Positions 36,101 through 44,135 of a stretch of 64,000 bases of DNA are shown piece by piece. Both the position numbers and the translations under genes were made by a program. Origin of the DNA: Candidatus Leptofilum proximum (GTDB taxonomy: Bacteria > Chloroflexota > Anaerolineae > Promineifilales > Promineifilaceae); contig JADJXK010000001.1 in the NCBI GenBank assembly GCA_016710325.1, positions 372,001 to 436,000 on the forward strand, written 5' to 3'. Every line of letters begins with the position of its first letter. The stretch's first letter is position 1. A model generated the notes under the pieces. That model did not search any database. It was not told the origin of the DNA and worked only from the letters and a program-made list of their open reading frames with translations.

Positions 36101-37976
36101 ATAAAACAACTGCATTGTCTACAACGTCATCCCCGCTGACCGGGAGACGGCCGTTCGCATCCGTGTACAAACCAACCCGCAGTTCATACGTCCCGGCAGG
36201 CAAATCAGGCGGCAGATGAATCTGGTACGGATCGCGCACCAAATCTCCGGGCTGCCAGCGGTGCGTTGGCGCCAGGCCCTGCACCGGCGGTTGATCAACC
36301 TGGGCGACAATGTTGCCCGCGCTGTCCAGCAGATGAATGAACACTTTGTAACTCTGGGAAACGGCCGTTACGCTTTCCCAGTAAATCGTCAAGTTTAGCT
36401 GATTGCCCGCTGTCTGCTCATCAAAACCGCGCAGCTGGATCGCATCACCCAGCAGCGCCGAGATTTCCACCTGCGGCGCAATCGACTGCCGGTAGGGCCA
36501 GTCCATTTCATACACCACGGCCTCCTGGGCAAAAATGATGGAGTGCGTGTTTGTGGTAAAACGCTGCACGGGCCGGGCGAGCGCCGGATCACTCACCAGC
36601 GCCGGATGCCAGTCGGGGAAAACAGCCAGGTAGCGTACCCCGCTTGTGGCCAGCAGACGCATGGCGGCCGTGGGCGGATCGGCATCGTCCAGCACCAGCC
36701 ACATCTCCGGGGAAACCAGCCCGTTTAAATCCACAATCGGGCGCGGCCCTTTGAAGACAATGGCACCAATGTCATCGATAGCTACTGTTGCTTCAGCAGG
36801 TACGTTGGCTGCCAGCCACTCCCCCAGGGCCACATCAATCTCTAGAATCTCGCGGGCGTTGTAGCCCAACATGCCCGCCCAATAAGGTGCCGTCCACAGG
36901 CCAACGACCAGCCACAGGCCAGCAACGGCCAGCCAGGCAGGCTGCCAGCCACGCCGCAGTTTACCTGTCAGCCAGTGCAGACCAACCGCAGCGGCCACCA
37001 TTTGAAAGGGAATCAGCGGCATGGTGTAACGGCCGTGGTGCCACAGGAACGGCACAATAAACGGCAGCAGAAGCCACAAGCCAACCAGCCACCCACCGAC
37101 CAACCGGTTGCGCCGCCAAAGGGTGGGGAAACTAAAGGGCACCAACAGCAAGGCCAGCCAGTTGTCTTGCCAGTGATACTGTAGCGTCTCGCGCAGGGTG
37201 CGCCAGCTGTACAAGGTACTCTGCCGCGCTTTGGCGTAAAAAGTGTTGGCCAGCGGCTGCCCCGTCACCGACAAGCTAAACAGCGCGTAAGGCAGTTGAA
37301 CGGCCCCGTAAATGAGAACAGCAGCCGCGATGCCGCGCCAGGTTGGCAGCGGCCGTTTCTCGGCATAGGGCCAGCGCCAGGCAGCCACAGCATCTACAAC
37401 CGCCAGGGCAAACAAAACGTGTCCTTCCGGGCGGGTTTGGCTGGCCAGGGCAAACAGAACGGCCGTAACGCCGCCAAGACCACGCCGCTGGTAGGCCCAC
37501 ACCGCCGCCACGCTCAGCGCCGTGAACAAGGTCACCTCCATGGCCGACCAGCTGGCCCAGAGCATACGCCCGGTAACCGCCAGCCCGGCGGCCGCCAGCA
37601 GCGCCACGCCCACCTGCCCCGTCAGGTCCAGGGTCAGTCGGTAGGTGAGCCAGATGGTCAGCAAAAAGAAAGCGGCGCTGAGCAGCAGGGCGGGCAGCAA
37701 AAAATTTTCGGTGAACAGCCCAACGCCCGCCAGCAGCAGGGTCCAGAGCGGCGCCGTAGAGCCGGGCGTGGGCACGCCGGGCACGTAGCTAAAGCCGTTG
37801 CCCTGGCTGAGGTTGCGCGCATATTGAAAATGAATCCAGGCGTCGTCTAACGGCACGCCCAATATGCTGTCCGTCAGGCTCAGGGCATGGCGCAGATAAC
37901 CCGCCAGCAGCAGCACTGCCAAACCAAGCACAAAAAAGATGCCCCATCTCTGGGTGGTGGGTGTAGAGCGTATCAT
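36078..37976 (-). CDS. GT-C-like membrane glycosyltransferase with C-terminal module
   Basis: 632 residues with about 11 helices. The first loop has GVPLDDAWIHFQYARNL (Asp44-Asp45, His49), a variant acidic pair seen in GT-C proteins that resemble ArnT or mycobacterial arabinofuranosyltransferases. A second loop has PGSTAPLWTLLLAG. The C-terminal module is clear (TIYWESVTA, KVFIHLLDSAGNIVAQVD, VGLYTDANG). The last seven residues (LRLEIGD) come from a heptamer repeat, so the original end has been replaced or extended. Its start overlaps the stop of the gene at 37973 by 4 bp. Confidence 0.82.
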   Translation of the reverse strand: MIRSTPTTQRWGIFFVLGLAVLLLAGYLRHALSLTDSILGVPLDDAWIHFQYARNLSQGNGFSYVPGVPTPGSTAPLWTLLLAGVGLFTENFLLPALLLSAAFFLLTIWLTYRLTLDLTGQVGVALLAAAGLAVTGRMLWASWSAMEVTLFTALSVAAVWAYQRRGLGGVTAVLFALASQTRPEGHVLFALAVVDAVAAWRWPYAEKRPLPTWRGIAAAVLIYGAVQLPYALFSLSVTGQPLANTFYAKARQSTLYSWRTLRETLQYHWQDNWLALLLVPFSFPTLWRRNRLVGGWLVGLWLLLPFIVPFLWHHGRYTMPLIPFQMVAAAVGLHWLTGKLRRGWQPAWLAVAGLWLVVGLWTAPYWAGMLGYNAREILEIDVALGEWLAANVPAEATVAIDDIGAIVFKGPRPIVDLNGLVSPEMWLVLDDADPPTAAMRLLATSGVRYLAVFPDWHPALVSDPALARPVQRFTTNTHSIIFAQEAVVYEMDWPYRQSIAPQVEISALLGDAIQLRGFDEQTAGNQLNLTIYWESVTAVSQSYKVFIHLLDSAGNIVAQVDQPPVQGLAPTHRWQPGDLVRDPYQIHLPPDLPAGTYELRVGLYTDANGRLPVSGDDVVDNAVVLLRLEIGD

Positions 37977-40048
37977 GGGGTGAAAGACTCCGTTAAAACG
38001 GCCGTATCGCCCAAACCAGCCAGCGTCGCCAGATCATAAAACCCGGTATGCAGCCTGAATGGCCCGGAAGAACGATCGTCCGGCAGGTCAACGGTGTACA
38101 TGTCCACCACAACCTCGCCGGGCCGCCAGTCCGAGGTGGGAAAACCTTCCGGCTGGCGATCCAACTGGGCCACAATTTCGCCGTCGCCATTCAGAAGGTG
38201 CACGTATGCCGTGTAGGCCAGCGGCATCTCTGCCAGCGCCTGCCAGGCGAGGGTAACCTTCACCTGATTCGAGTTAGACTGTACCGACCAGCCGAGCAGC
38301 ATAATTTTGTCGGCAAAGGTAACGGCCGTTTCCTCAACCACAGCCGCTTCAACGGCCTGAGCCGCGCTGTTGGGCACGTGCAATACCCAGGCTCCAGCCA
38401 GCGATTGGTCCAGCTCGTAGTCAGTAAAAAAGCTGGTCAAACGCTGCCAGCTTGCCCCGTTCTGCGGGCGTACCAGGTAGAGGGAATCCTGACCTGATAT
38501 ACCAGCGGGAACCAGTTCACCTGTTCCCGAAAAGCTTTGCAGCCCTTCGGGATCCGCCAGGGCAAAGTAAATTGTGGCCATTTCTTCTTGAGTGGGCGTG
38601 AGGTAAACGGCCGTTCCCTCCGGCTGCGCGGCGGCAAACTGGCCCAATTGCCAGTCTGGCAGGTAAAAGTCGGCCGCGAGCTGGGGATGGCTGGCGTAGC
38701 GGACAAAGTAGTCACGGAGGGTGAAGGTGAAGCTGGCGAGGAGCAGTAAGCCGTAAACGGTAATCGGTAAGCGGTAAGCAGTAATCAGTTTGCTTTTTAC
38801 CGATAACCGATTACCGATTACCGATAACCGCTCACCGATAACCGAAAAGAACCAGACTCCTCCCACCGCCGCCACAATCGCCACTACACCCGCCGCGCCA
38901 GTCATGCGGCCAAAGTGGGGAGCGTCGCCGCTCATAATCGTGGGCAGCAGCATGACAAGCAGCCAGAGCAGCAAAAAGACGGTGCGTGGATTAAGCTTTT
39001 GGCGCAGGGCGTGAACCAGCCCCAGGGTGAACAGGACGGCCTGGATTGGATCGAGATACGGCCGTCCCGGCGAGTTGTGGCGCAAATGGGTCTCCCCCTG
39101 CCAGTACAGGCCGCGCACCACCCGCCCCACATTCAGCAGCCAGGTCAGCAGCGGCCGATCTTCCACCGTGCCCAGCCCCCGGTTGGCCACGTAGGCAATG
39201 CGAAAGACAAAAAAGTACGGGTAGCGCCAGAAAAAGAGCAGGATGGGCAGGGCGGTGAGGAGGGAAACGGCCGTCATGCCACCAACATTGAGCAAATTGC
39301 GGTGCAGGCTGGCCCAATCGCGCCACGCCCAAAACAGCACAAACAGCATAAAGAGCAGGGGGAACAGGCGGGCGGCGGCGTAGATGTAGATGCCCAGTCC
39401 AAGAAAGAAGCCAGCAAGTAAAAATGACAAGGTGACACGGTGACCAGGTGACACGGTGACCTGGCTGAGGTTGTAGCCGCGCCAGAAGAAGATGACGGTG
39501 AGCATTTCTACCGGCACAAATACCATCATCCGCAGGCCAAAGCGGCTGAAATGGATGGCAGGCACTAATATCGCCAGAAAAAATGCTGCTAGCAAGGGAA
39601 TATGAGATTGGAGATTGGAGATTGGAGATTGATCGCCGTTTTTCTGGACCCCCACGCCGAACAGTTCTTTCGCGGCGAAGTAGGTAAGCAGCACGGCGAG
39701 CACGCCGGACAGGGCCGGAATCAGACGAATGGCAAATGGCGTCGGGCCAAACAGCCAGATCGAGACGGCCATCAGGTAAATATGGAGCGGTTCACGGCCG
39801 TAATTCCCCTCAAAAAAAGTTGGCCAGCGTGTTGGCTCTGGTGGATTCTGGCCATAGGCATCCTGAGCATAAAGTTCCCAGCCTTCGTAAAACTGGGGAA
39901 ACGTTTTGCCCTGCACCATGGACAGGGCGTCCAGGCCGTTGTAAGCCTCATCGTGGTACAGGCCGGGCGGAAAATTGTCTAGCTGCCAGAGCCGCAAAAA
40001 GGCAGCCAGGAGCAGCACCAGCAGCAGCCAAAGACGGTTGCGGTTCAT
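37973..40048 (-). CDS. GT39-family GT-C glycosyltransferase with C-terminal module
   Basis: 691 residues from the ATG at 40048 (MNRNRLW); the longer open frame upstream overlaps the previous gene. Asp33-Glu34 in PPGLYHDEAYNGLDAL and the later GNYGREPLHIYLMA place it with the protein at 21249. The C-terminal module is present (TLAWQALAE, YTAYVHLLNGDGEIVAQLD, TGFYDLAT). Three separate heptamer arrays lie in frame: DQSPISNLQSH (39603-39631), SQVTVSPGHRVTLS (39424-39464) and SVIGERLSVIGNRLSV (38754-38844). That is the largest number of such insertions in one gene here. They fall in loops between helices. Confidence 0.84.
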   Translation of the reverse strand: MNRNRLWLLLVLLLAAFLRLWQLDNFPPGLYHDEAYNGLDALSMVQGKTFPQFYEGWELYAQDAYGQNPPEPTRWPTFFEGNYGREPLHIYLMAVSIWLFGPTPFAIRLIPALSGVLAVLLTYFAAKELFGVGVQKNGDQSPISNLQSHIPLLAAFFLAILVPAIHFSRFGLRMMVFVPVEMLTVIFFWRGYNLSQVTVSPGHRVTLSFLLAGFFLGLGIYIYAAARLFPLLFMLFVLFWAWRDWASLHRNLLNVGGMTAVSLLTALPILLFFWRYPYFFVFRIAYVANRGLGTVEDRPLLTWLLNVGRVVRGLYWQGETHLRHNSPGRPYLDPIQAVLFTLGLVHALRQKLNPRTVFLLLWLLVMLLPTIMSGDAPHFGRMTGAAGVVAIVAAVGGVWFFSVIGERLSVIGNRLSVKSKLITAYRLPITVYGLLLLASFTFTLRDYFVRYASHPQLAADFYLPDWQLGQFAAAQPEGTAVYLTPTQEEMATIYFALADPEGLQSFSGTGELVPAGISGQDSLYLVRPQNGASWQRLTSFFTDYELDQSLAGAWVLHVPNSAAQAVEAAVVEETAVTFADKIMLLGWSVQSNSNQVKVTLAWQALAEMPLAYTAYVHLLNGDGEIVAQLDRQPEGFPTSDWRPGEVVVDMYTVDLPDDRSSGPFRLHTGFYDLATLAGLGDTAVLTESFTP
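38754..38844. repeat. Heptamer array with inverted arms inside a coding region (GGTAATC type)
   Basis: GGTAATCGGTAAGCGGTAAG is followed by ACCGATAACCGATTACCGAT. In frame in the gene at 37973. The same units recur at 53341 and 61360. Confidence 0.85.
39424..39464. repeat. Heptamer array inside a coding region (GGTGACA type)
   Basis: ATGACAAGGTGACACGGTGA units, in frame in the gene at 37973; matches the intergenic array at 5405. Confidence 0.8.
39603..39631. repeat. Short heptamer array inside a coding region (GGAGATT type)
   Basis: Four GAGATTG units in a row, in frame in the gene at 37973, encoding QSPISNLQS. Confidence 0.85.
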
Positions 40049-42387
40049 GGCGCCAGCTCCACGGTGGTGATAAGAGCAAAATCCGCCCCGCCTGGCGTGA
40101 GCCAGCGGCGGCCGGTAGCCGGATCGTACAGGCCCGTGCGCAGCTCGTACTGCCCGGCAGGCAGCCCCGGCGGCAGGGGAATGGCGTGTCGCTGCCACAA
40201 AACATCCCCGGCGCACCAGCCCTCCCAGGCAATGTCTAGACCATCCCACTGAGCCGCAATCTGGCCAGACTGATCTAACAGGTGCACATAAATTTTCAGC
40301 GGCACAGGACCGGTCTTGTTGCGCCAGCGGGTGGTCAGCTCGATAGCATCTGCCTGCTGCACTATCTCTGGGTCAGCCAGCAAACCGATTTGGTGGTCAT
40401 CAAAGCTAAAGGGGTGAGTTACGGCCGTATCCATCCCCCCACTTTGCACCCGGTACAGGGTGTACTGCTCGTTTTGGACGACAGATTGGCGGGTAACAGC
40501 CGTTTCCAGCCAACCCAAATCAAAATCCGCCGCTGCCAGCCAGAATTCGGCCGCGGCAGGCTGCAGAAAAGCATTTGAGCTGTGCAGCCAGCGCGGCGTC
40601 ACCTGGTTCGTCTGAAGGCGGGCAAAATGCTCTGGGGCGATTTCGTCCAGCTGCACACCTGCCAGAACCAGATCGGCGGGTTCGCCGTGCGGCGGCACTT
40701 CATAGAGGAAGATGCTGTAGCCCACTTTGTCCAGCGGTTGGCGGTCGCGGAACCAGGCAAAGGTGTCGTGATTAGAAAAATGCACACCTTGCAAAGTGGT
40801 GGCGCTGATGGCGTAAATGCCGGGAGCGGGATCGTGGGGGTAAAACGGCCGTGCCTGCGGGTTCATCAGCCGCGGGGGGAAGCTGTCTAGCCCAATGTAA
40901 TTAATGTTGTAGTAAGACGGCCGTGCCTCGCCAAAATAGCTCAGCCAGACCTGATCAACTTCATTTTCAACCAGCCACGCTTTTAGTTGGCCCAAGTCCT
41001 GGCCCCAATCCAGGTTGCTGTCCACCAGGTAGCGCCAACCACCATCCGGCCCACCGGCCAACACGTTGAAAAATGCGAGATAATGCGGCGAAAGCCAGAC
41101 GGAAATGCCTGCCAGCCACACCAGCAAACCGGCCACCACCAGCTGGCCAATCCACCGCCTGGCCGATACATATTCAACCAGCCAGGCCAGTACGGTGGCC
41201 GCAAAGACATACAAGAAGGGCAGCAACGGCAAAAGGTGGCGGTAACCTAGATTGATGTCGGTTGTCAGGGCAAAGCCAAAGTAGCCCAGCGGCGGAATCA
41301 GCAGCGCCGCCAGCGCCAGCCAGCGCCCGGCCAGCTTCCCCCGCAGCGCCAACCAGATCAGGCCCAAAACGGCCGTCACCAGCAAAATCAGGGTAGGCAG
41401 CGGCGTCTTGAGCAAAAAGGCAATCGGGAAATAAGTCCACCAGCCGCTGTCAGAGTAGGCACCAGCCAAAAAGGCCGGGGTGCTCTTTTGCAGCCGCCCG
41501 CCAATGTCCAGCAATTGCTCCAGGTGATGTGACAGCGGCAGCGTAAGGCCAGACAGCTGCGGCAGCGCAGGCAAGTTGTCCGGCAGGGTACCCACCTGGA
41601 AACCATACGCCGCCCACAGCGTCAAAAATGCCGCCAACGGATAGGCCACCAGGAGCATCACCAGCGGCGCGTTCCAGCGAAAGAGCGGCGGCTTGGGGCT
41701 TGATTGTCGATACCAGTGCACTACAAAGAGCAGCAGCACCAGGGCAAACAGAGGGACAAACAGTCCGGCGGTGAATTTTGTATTTTGCAGCAGGCCAAAA
41801 CCCACCCCGGCCCAAATGGCGCGCGGCCAGGACGGCCGTTGCCCAAAACGCCACAGCAAAAAACCAGCTAAACAAGCCAAAGTTGCCAGGCCAAAATCGG
41901 TGGTAGCGAGACGGCCGTGGGCCAACAAATTAGGATCTAAACCAACCAGAAGCATCGCCACAAAGGCCGCTGACCGGCTGCCGCTTAGCTCGAACGCCCA
42001 ACGTCCCGCCAGCGCAACCAACAACAACCCCAGCCAAACTGTCGGCAGCCGTGCTAAAAACATCACATGGCCAACGTCATTGCCAATTTCCCACAGAAAC
42101 AGCTCGGAAGGACGATGAAAATTGGTCAGTTCCCAGGAAGGATCGTTAATGGGCAGTTGAACCGTTTCATCGGCCATCAACAGTAAAGCATTGAGCGCGT
42201 TTAGACCCAAAGGGTGCCCCACGCGCATATGCCTGTTTTCGCCGCGCAAATAGCCTAAACCGCGGGTAATAAAACCTTGTTCGTCAAAGGTAGGTGACAA
42301 TTGAGCGAGATGGACAACGCTTAAGCCAAAGATCAAAAAAAACAAGGCAGGCGCAGCCCAAACCCTCCATTTTTGCAGTCGAACCAC
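40045..42387 (-). CDS. GT39/PMT-like GT-C glycosyltransferase with C-terminal module
   Basis: 780 residues from a GTG start with GAGG at close spacing. Asp35-Glu36 in LSPTFDEQGFITRG is the acidic pair. The paralog signature VDSNLDWGQDLGQLKAW is followed by LSYFGEARPSYY and IYAISATTLQGVHF. The C-terminal module is present (TTRWRNKTG, KIYVHLLDQSGQIAAQWDGLD, TGLYDPATGR). About 11 helices occupy residues 10-420. It is the first gene of a minus-strand run reaching down to 33717, and a strong terminator upstream (42413) separates it from the exported-protein gene. Confidence 0.85.
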   Translation of the reverse strand: MVRLQKWRVWAAPALFFLIFGLSVVHLAQLSPTFDEQGFITRGLGYLRGENRHMRVGHPLGLNALNALLLMADETVQLPINDPSWELTNFHRPSELFLWEIGNDVGHVMFLARLPTVWLGLLLVALAGRWAFELSGSRSAAFVAMLLVGLDPNLLAHGRLATTDFGLATLACLAGFLLWRFGQRPSWPRAIWAGVGFGLLQNTKFTAGLFVPLFALVLLLFVVHWYRQSSPKPPLFRWNAPLVMLLVAYPLAAFLTLWAAYGFQVGTLPDNLPALPQLSGLTLPLSHHLEQLLDIGGRLQKSTPAFLAGAYSDSGWWTYFPIAFLLKTPLPTLILLVTAVLGLIWLALRGKLAGRWLALAALLIPPLGYFGFALTTDINLGYRHLLPLLPFLYVFAATVLAWLVEYVSARRWIGQLVVAGLLVWLAGISVWLSPHYLAFFNVLAGGPDGGWRYLVDSNLDWGQDLGQLKAWLVENEVDQVWLSYFGEARPSYYNINYIGLDSFPPRLMNPQARPFYPHDPAPGIYAISATTLQGVHFSNHDTFAWFRDRQPLDKVGYSIFLYEVPPHGEPADLVLAGVQLDEIAPEHFARLQTNQVTPRWLHSSNAFLQPAAAEFWLAAADFDLGWLETAVTRQSVVQNEQYTLYRVQSGGMDTAVTHPFSFDDHQIGLLADPEIVQQADAIELTTRWRNKTGPVPLKIYVHLLDQSGQIAAQWDGLDIAWEGWCAGDVLWQRHAIPLPPGLPAGQYELRTGLYDPATGRRWLTPGGADFALITTVELAP

Positions 42388-42412
42388 CTCTTACCTCTTC
42401 CCGCCAATAACA

Positions 42413-42448
42413 AAACCTCGGAAGGAAAAGATAATCCTTCCGAGGTTT
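42413..42448 (-). terminator. Rho-independent terminator of the exported-protein gene
   Basis: A perfect 14 bp stem, AAACCTCGGAAGGA with TCCTTCCGAGGTTT, and an 8-base loop. It lies 30 bases after the stop codon on the minus strand, with a T run after the stem. The symmetrical A and T flanks could work in both directions. Confidence 0.85.
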
Positions 42449-42477
42449 CTAAAATCACCAAAAATCTGCTTGCCTGA

Positions 42478-44073
42478 CTAATTGTCCAGTGGCGTTACTC
42501 GAATGTACTCATACCGCCAGGTCGAATTGCTGTACTCATCCGTCGAGGCAAACACGCCGAAGTATGGGTCGTTTATCCAACGCGTATCATTGTAGGTGTA
42601 ACGCAAGTCGCCGTTGAGGAAAAACTTAATGCCAGACTGACGCACCTCAATGCGATAGGTGTTAAAATTATTCGCATTTGGATGGAACGGAGGATTAGAC
42701 AGCACATCGCCCAGGCGTTTCAAGGGGCTGCCACCACAGTTCGGGCAATAAACCAGCGTATCAATACGTTCCCACAACAAAGTCAGATCTGTGGCTGAAG
42801 ACCAGATCAAATTGGTGTTGTAGAAGTGGTTAAAACAGTTGTTGTGTGCATAAACACCGGCTAACGTGCTCCAGTCCGGGCAGGGTGCACCTGCCCAGTC
42901 ACCACCAAACACGAGCCCGTGAGATACCAGGTTGCCCAAATTTGCTGGCTGTGAGCTGAATTCGATCACGTAGGGCGGCTTGGGGGCAGGCTTTAATGGG
43001 CTGGCAATCGCCCAATCCCAGGAATCCTCAACCCGAATAATCAACCAGTCACTGTTTTCATACCAGGTATCTTCTTTTTCGATGAACGTTAACCGGCGCA
43101 GTCCTTCTTTCAAAGATGGACCAGACCAACCCGTCTGGTTGCTCTTGAAATCATCATAGTAGGCACCCACAACTTGAACTGTGGCAGACCAGGGGCTGTT
43201 TTGTCCAGCACCAACAGACCGCACACGATAGTAGTAAACGTTATTGGCTGATGGCTGAATCGTATTAATTAACTGGCTAAAAACAGTGCTGCCTAAGCTG
43301 AAGTTTGTAACGTTTGTGGCAAACGTCGGGTCCTGAGACTGCTGCAGTTCGTAACCCGTTACGCCAGAGGCATTGCTATCGACCCAGTTCAACTGCCAGT
43401 CATTGACGCTGTTAGGCCGTGTGGCCGACAAGGTGGGGGCAGCCAACGCCTTAAAGATTATTGGGAGATAGGTGATTTCTGAGCCGACAGTTGTGGTTAA
43501 CAAAGCAGAGGCGGTAACCATTGCATCAGTCTGAGAAGTAGCTGTAATCGTTGCCGTATCAGAATCACCGTTCGTGGCGCCACCGGGAATGGTGATCTCC
43601 ACGCTTACGGAGGCTGAATTGCCACTGTTCACGGGCACAGCTGTATCTGAGAGTGAAGATGCCCATCCCGACGAAATGGTGATATCGTAGGTGTCATTTT
43701 CTGTTCCCGTGTTGGACAAAGTCAACGTATAAATTACCACATCACCAGGGCTTCCCAGGCTTGCCTTGTCACCATCCCAGGCAACACTGTTAGCCGCACT
43801 ACCTTGAGGGCCAACATCCGGTGCACCTGGCGTTGCTTCTGGCATAACATCGCCACTAATGATGTGGGCGTCAATGTAGGCTTGAATCTTTTCTTCTGTA
43901 GTCAATGTGGGGGTAATAACAGGACCTTGAGCAAGAGCTTGCCCCGTCCCCCCAGCTTTTGACATAGCCAATGTTTGAATCATTACAGATAAACCAACGA
44001 TGGTGAAAATCAGCGTCAGCAATATCTTGAAATGTCCTTTAGCTTTATCAGCATTTTTCTTATTAAGCTCCAT
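42478..44073 (-). CDS. Exported multidomain surface protein
   Basis: 531 residues with a strong Shine-Dalgarno (GGAGG) before the ATG. A membrane segment at residues 17-38 acts as signal or anchor. A beta-sandwich of the type found in alpha-galactosidase NEW3 or COG1470-like domains follows (about 95-205: SPGDVVIYTLTLSNTGTEND, then SVSVEITIPGGA). The linker TYLPIIFK resembles YLPLVSK in the beta-propeller protein. A fibronectin-III-like domain (about 213-305) and a C-terminal jelly-roll resembling the DUF1080/LamG type (FLNGDLRYTYND, YFGVFAS) end the protein. It is presumably surface-exposed and adhesive or glycan-binding. The gene has its own promoter and terminator and no ACGGCCGT copy, unlike its neighbours. 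Confidence 0.8.
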   Translation of the reverse strand: MELNKKNADKAKGHFKILLTLIFTIVGLSVMIQTLAMSKAGGTGQALAQGPVITPTLTTEEKIQAYIDAHIISGDVMPEATPGAPDVGPQGSAANSVAWDGDKASLGSPGDVVIYTLTLSNTGTENDTYDITISSGWASSLSDTAVPVNSGNSASVSVEITIPGGATNGDSDTATITATSQTDAMVTASALLTTTVGSEITYLPIIFKALAAPTLSATRPNSVNDWQLNWVDSNASGVTGYELQQSQDPTFATNVTNFSLGSTVFSQLINTIQPSANNVYYYRVRSVGAGQNSPWSATVQVVGAYYDDFKSNQTGWSGPSLKEGLRRLTFIEKEDTWYENSDWLIIRVEDSWDWAIASPLKPAPKPPYVIEFSSQPANLGNLVSHGLVFGGDWAGAPCPDWSTLAGVYAHNNCFNHFYNTNLIWSSATDLTLLWERIDTLVYCPNCGGSPLKRLGDVLSNPPFHPNANNFNTYRIEVRQSGIKFFLNGDLRYTYNDTRWINDPYFGVFASTDEYSNSTWRYEYIRVTPLDN

Positions 44074-44106
44074 TTTTCCTCCAAATCCAACTATTATTGA
44101 AAAGCA

Positions 44107-44135
44107 AATATACCTAGGGCTCTATTTTTCGTCAA
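44107..44135 (-). promoter_or_regulatory. Sigma70-type promoter for the exported multidomain protein
   Basis: On the minus strand TTGACG, 17 bases, then TATATT, about 35 bases before the ATG at 44073. Five of six bases match in each box with ideal spacing. The -35 box is about 10 bases inside the 3' end of the gene at 44122. Confidence 0.7.
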
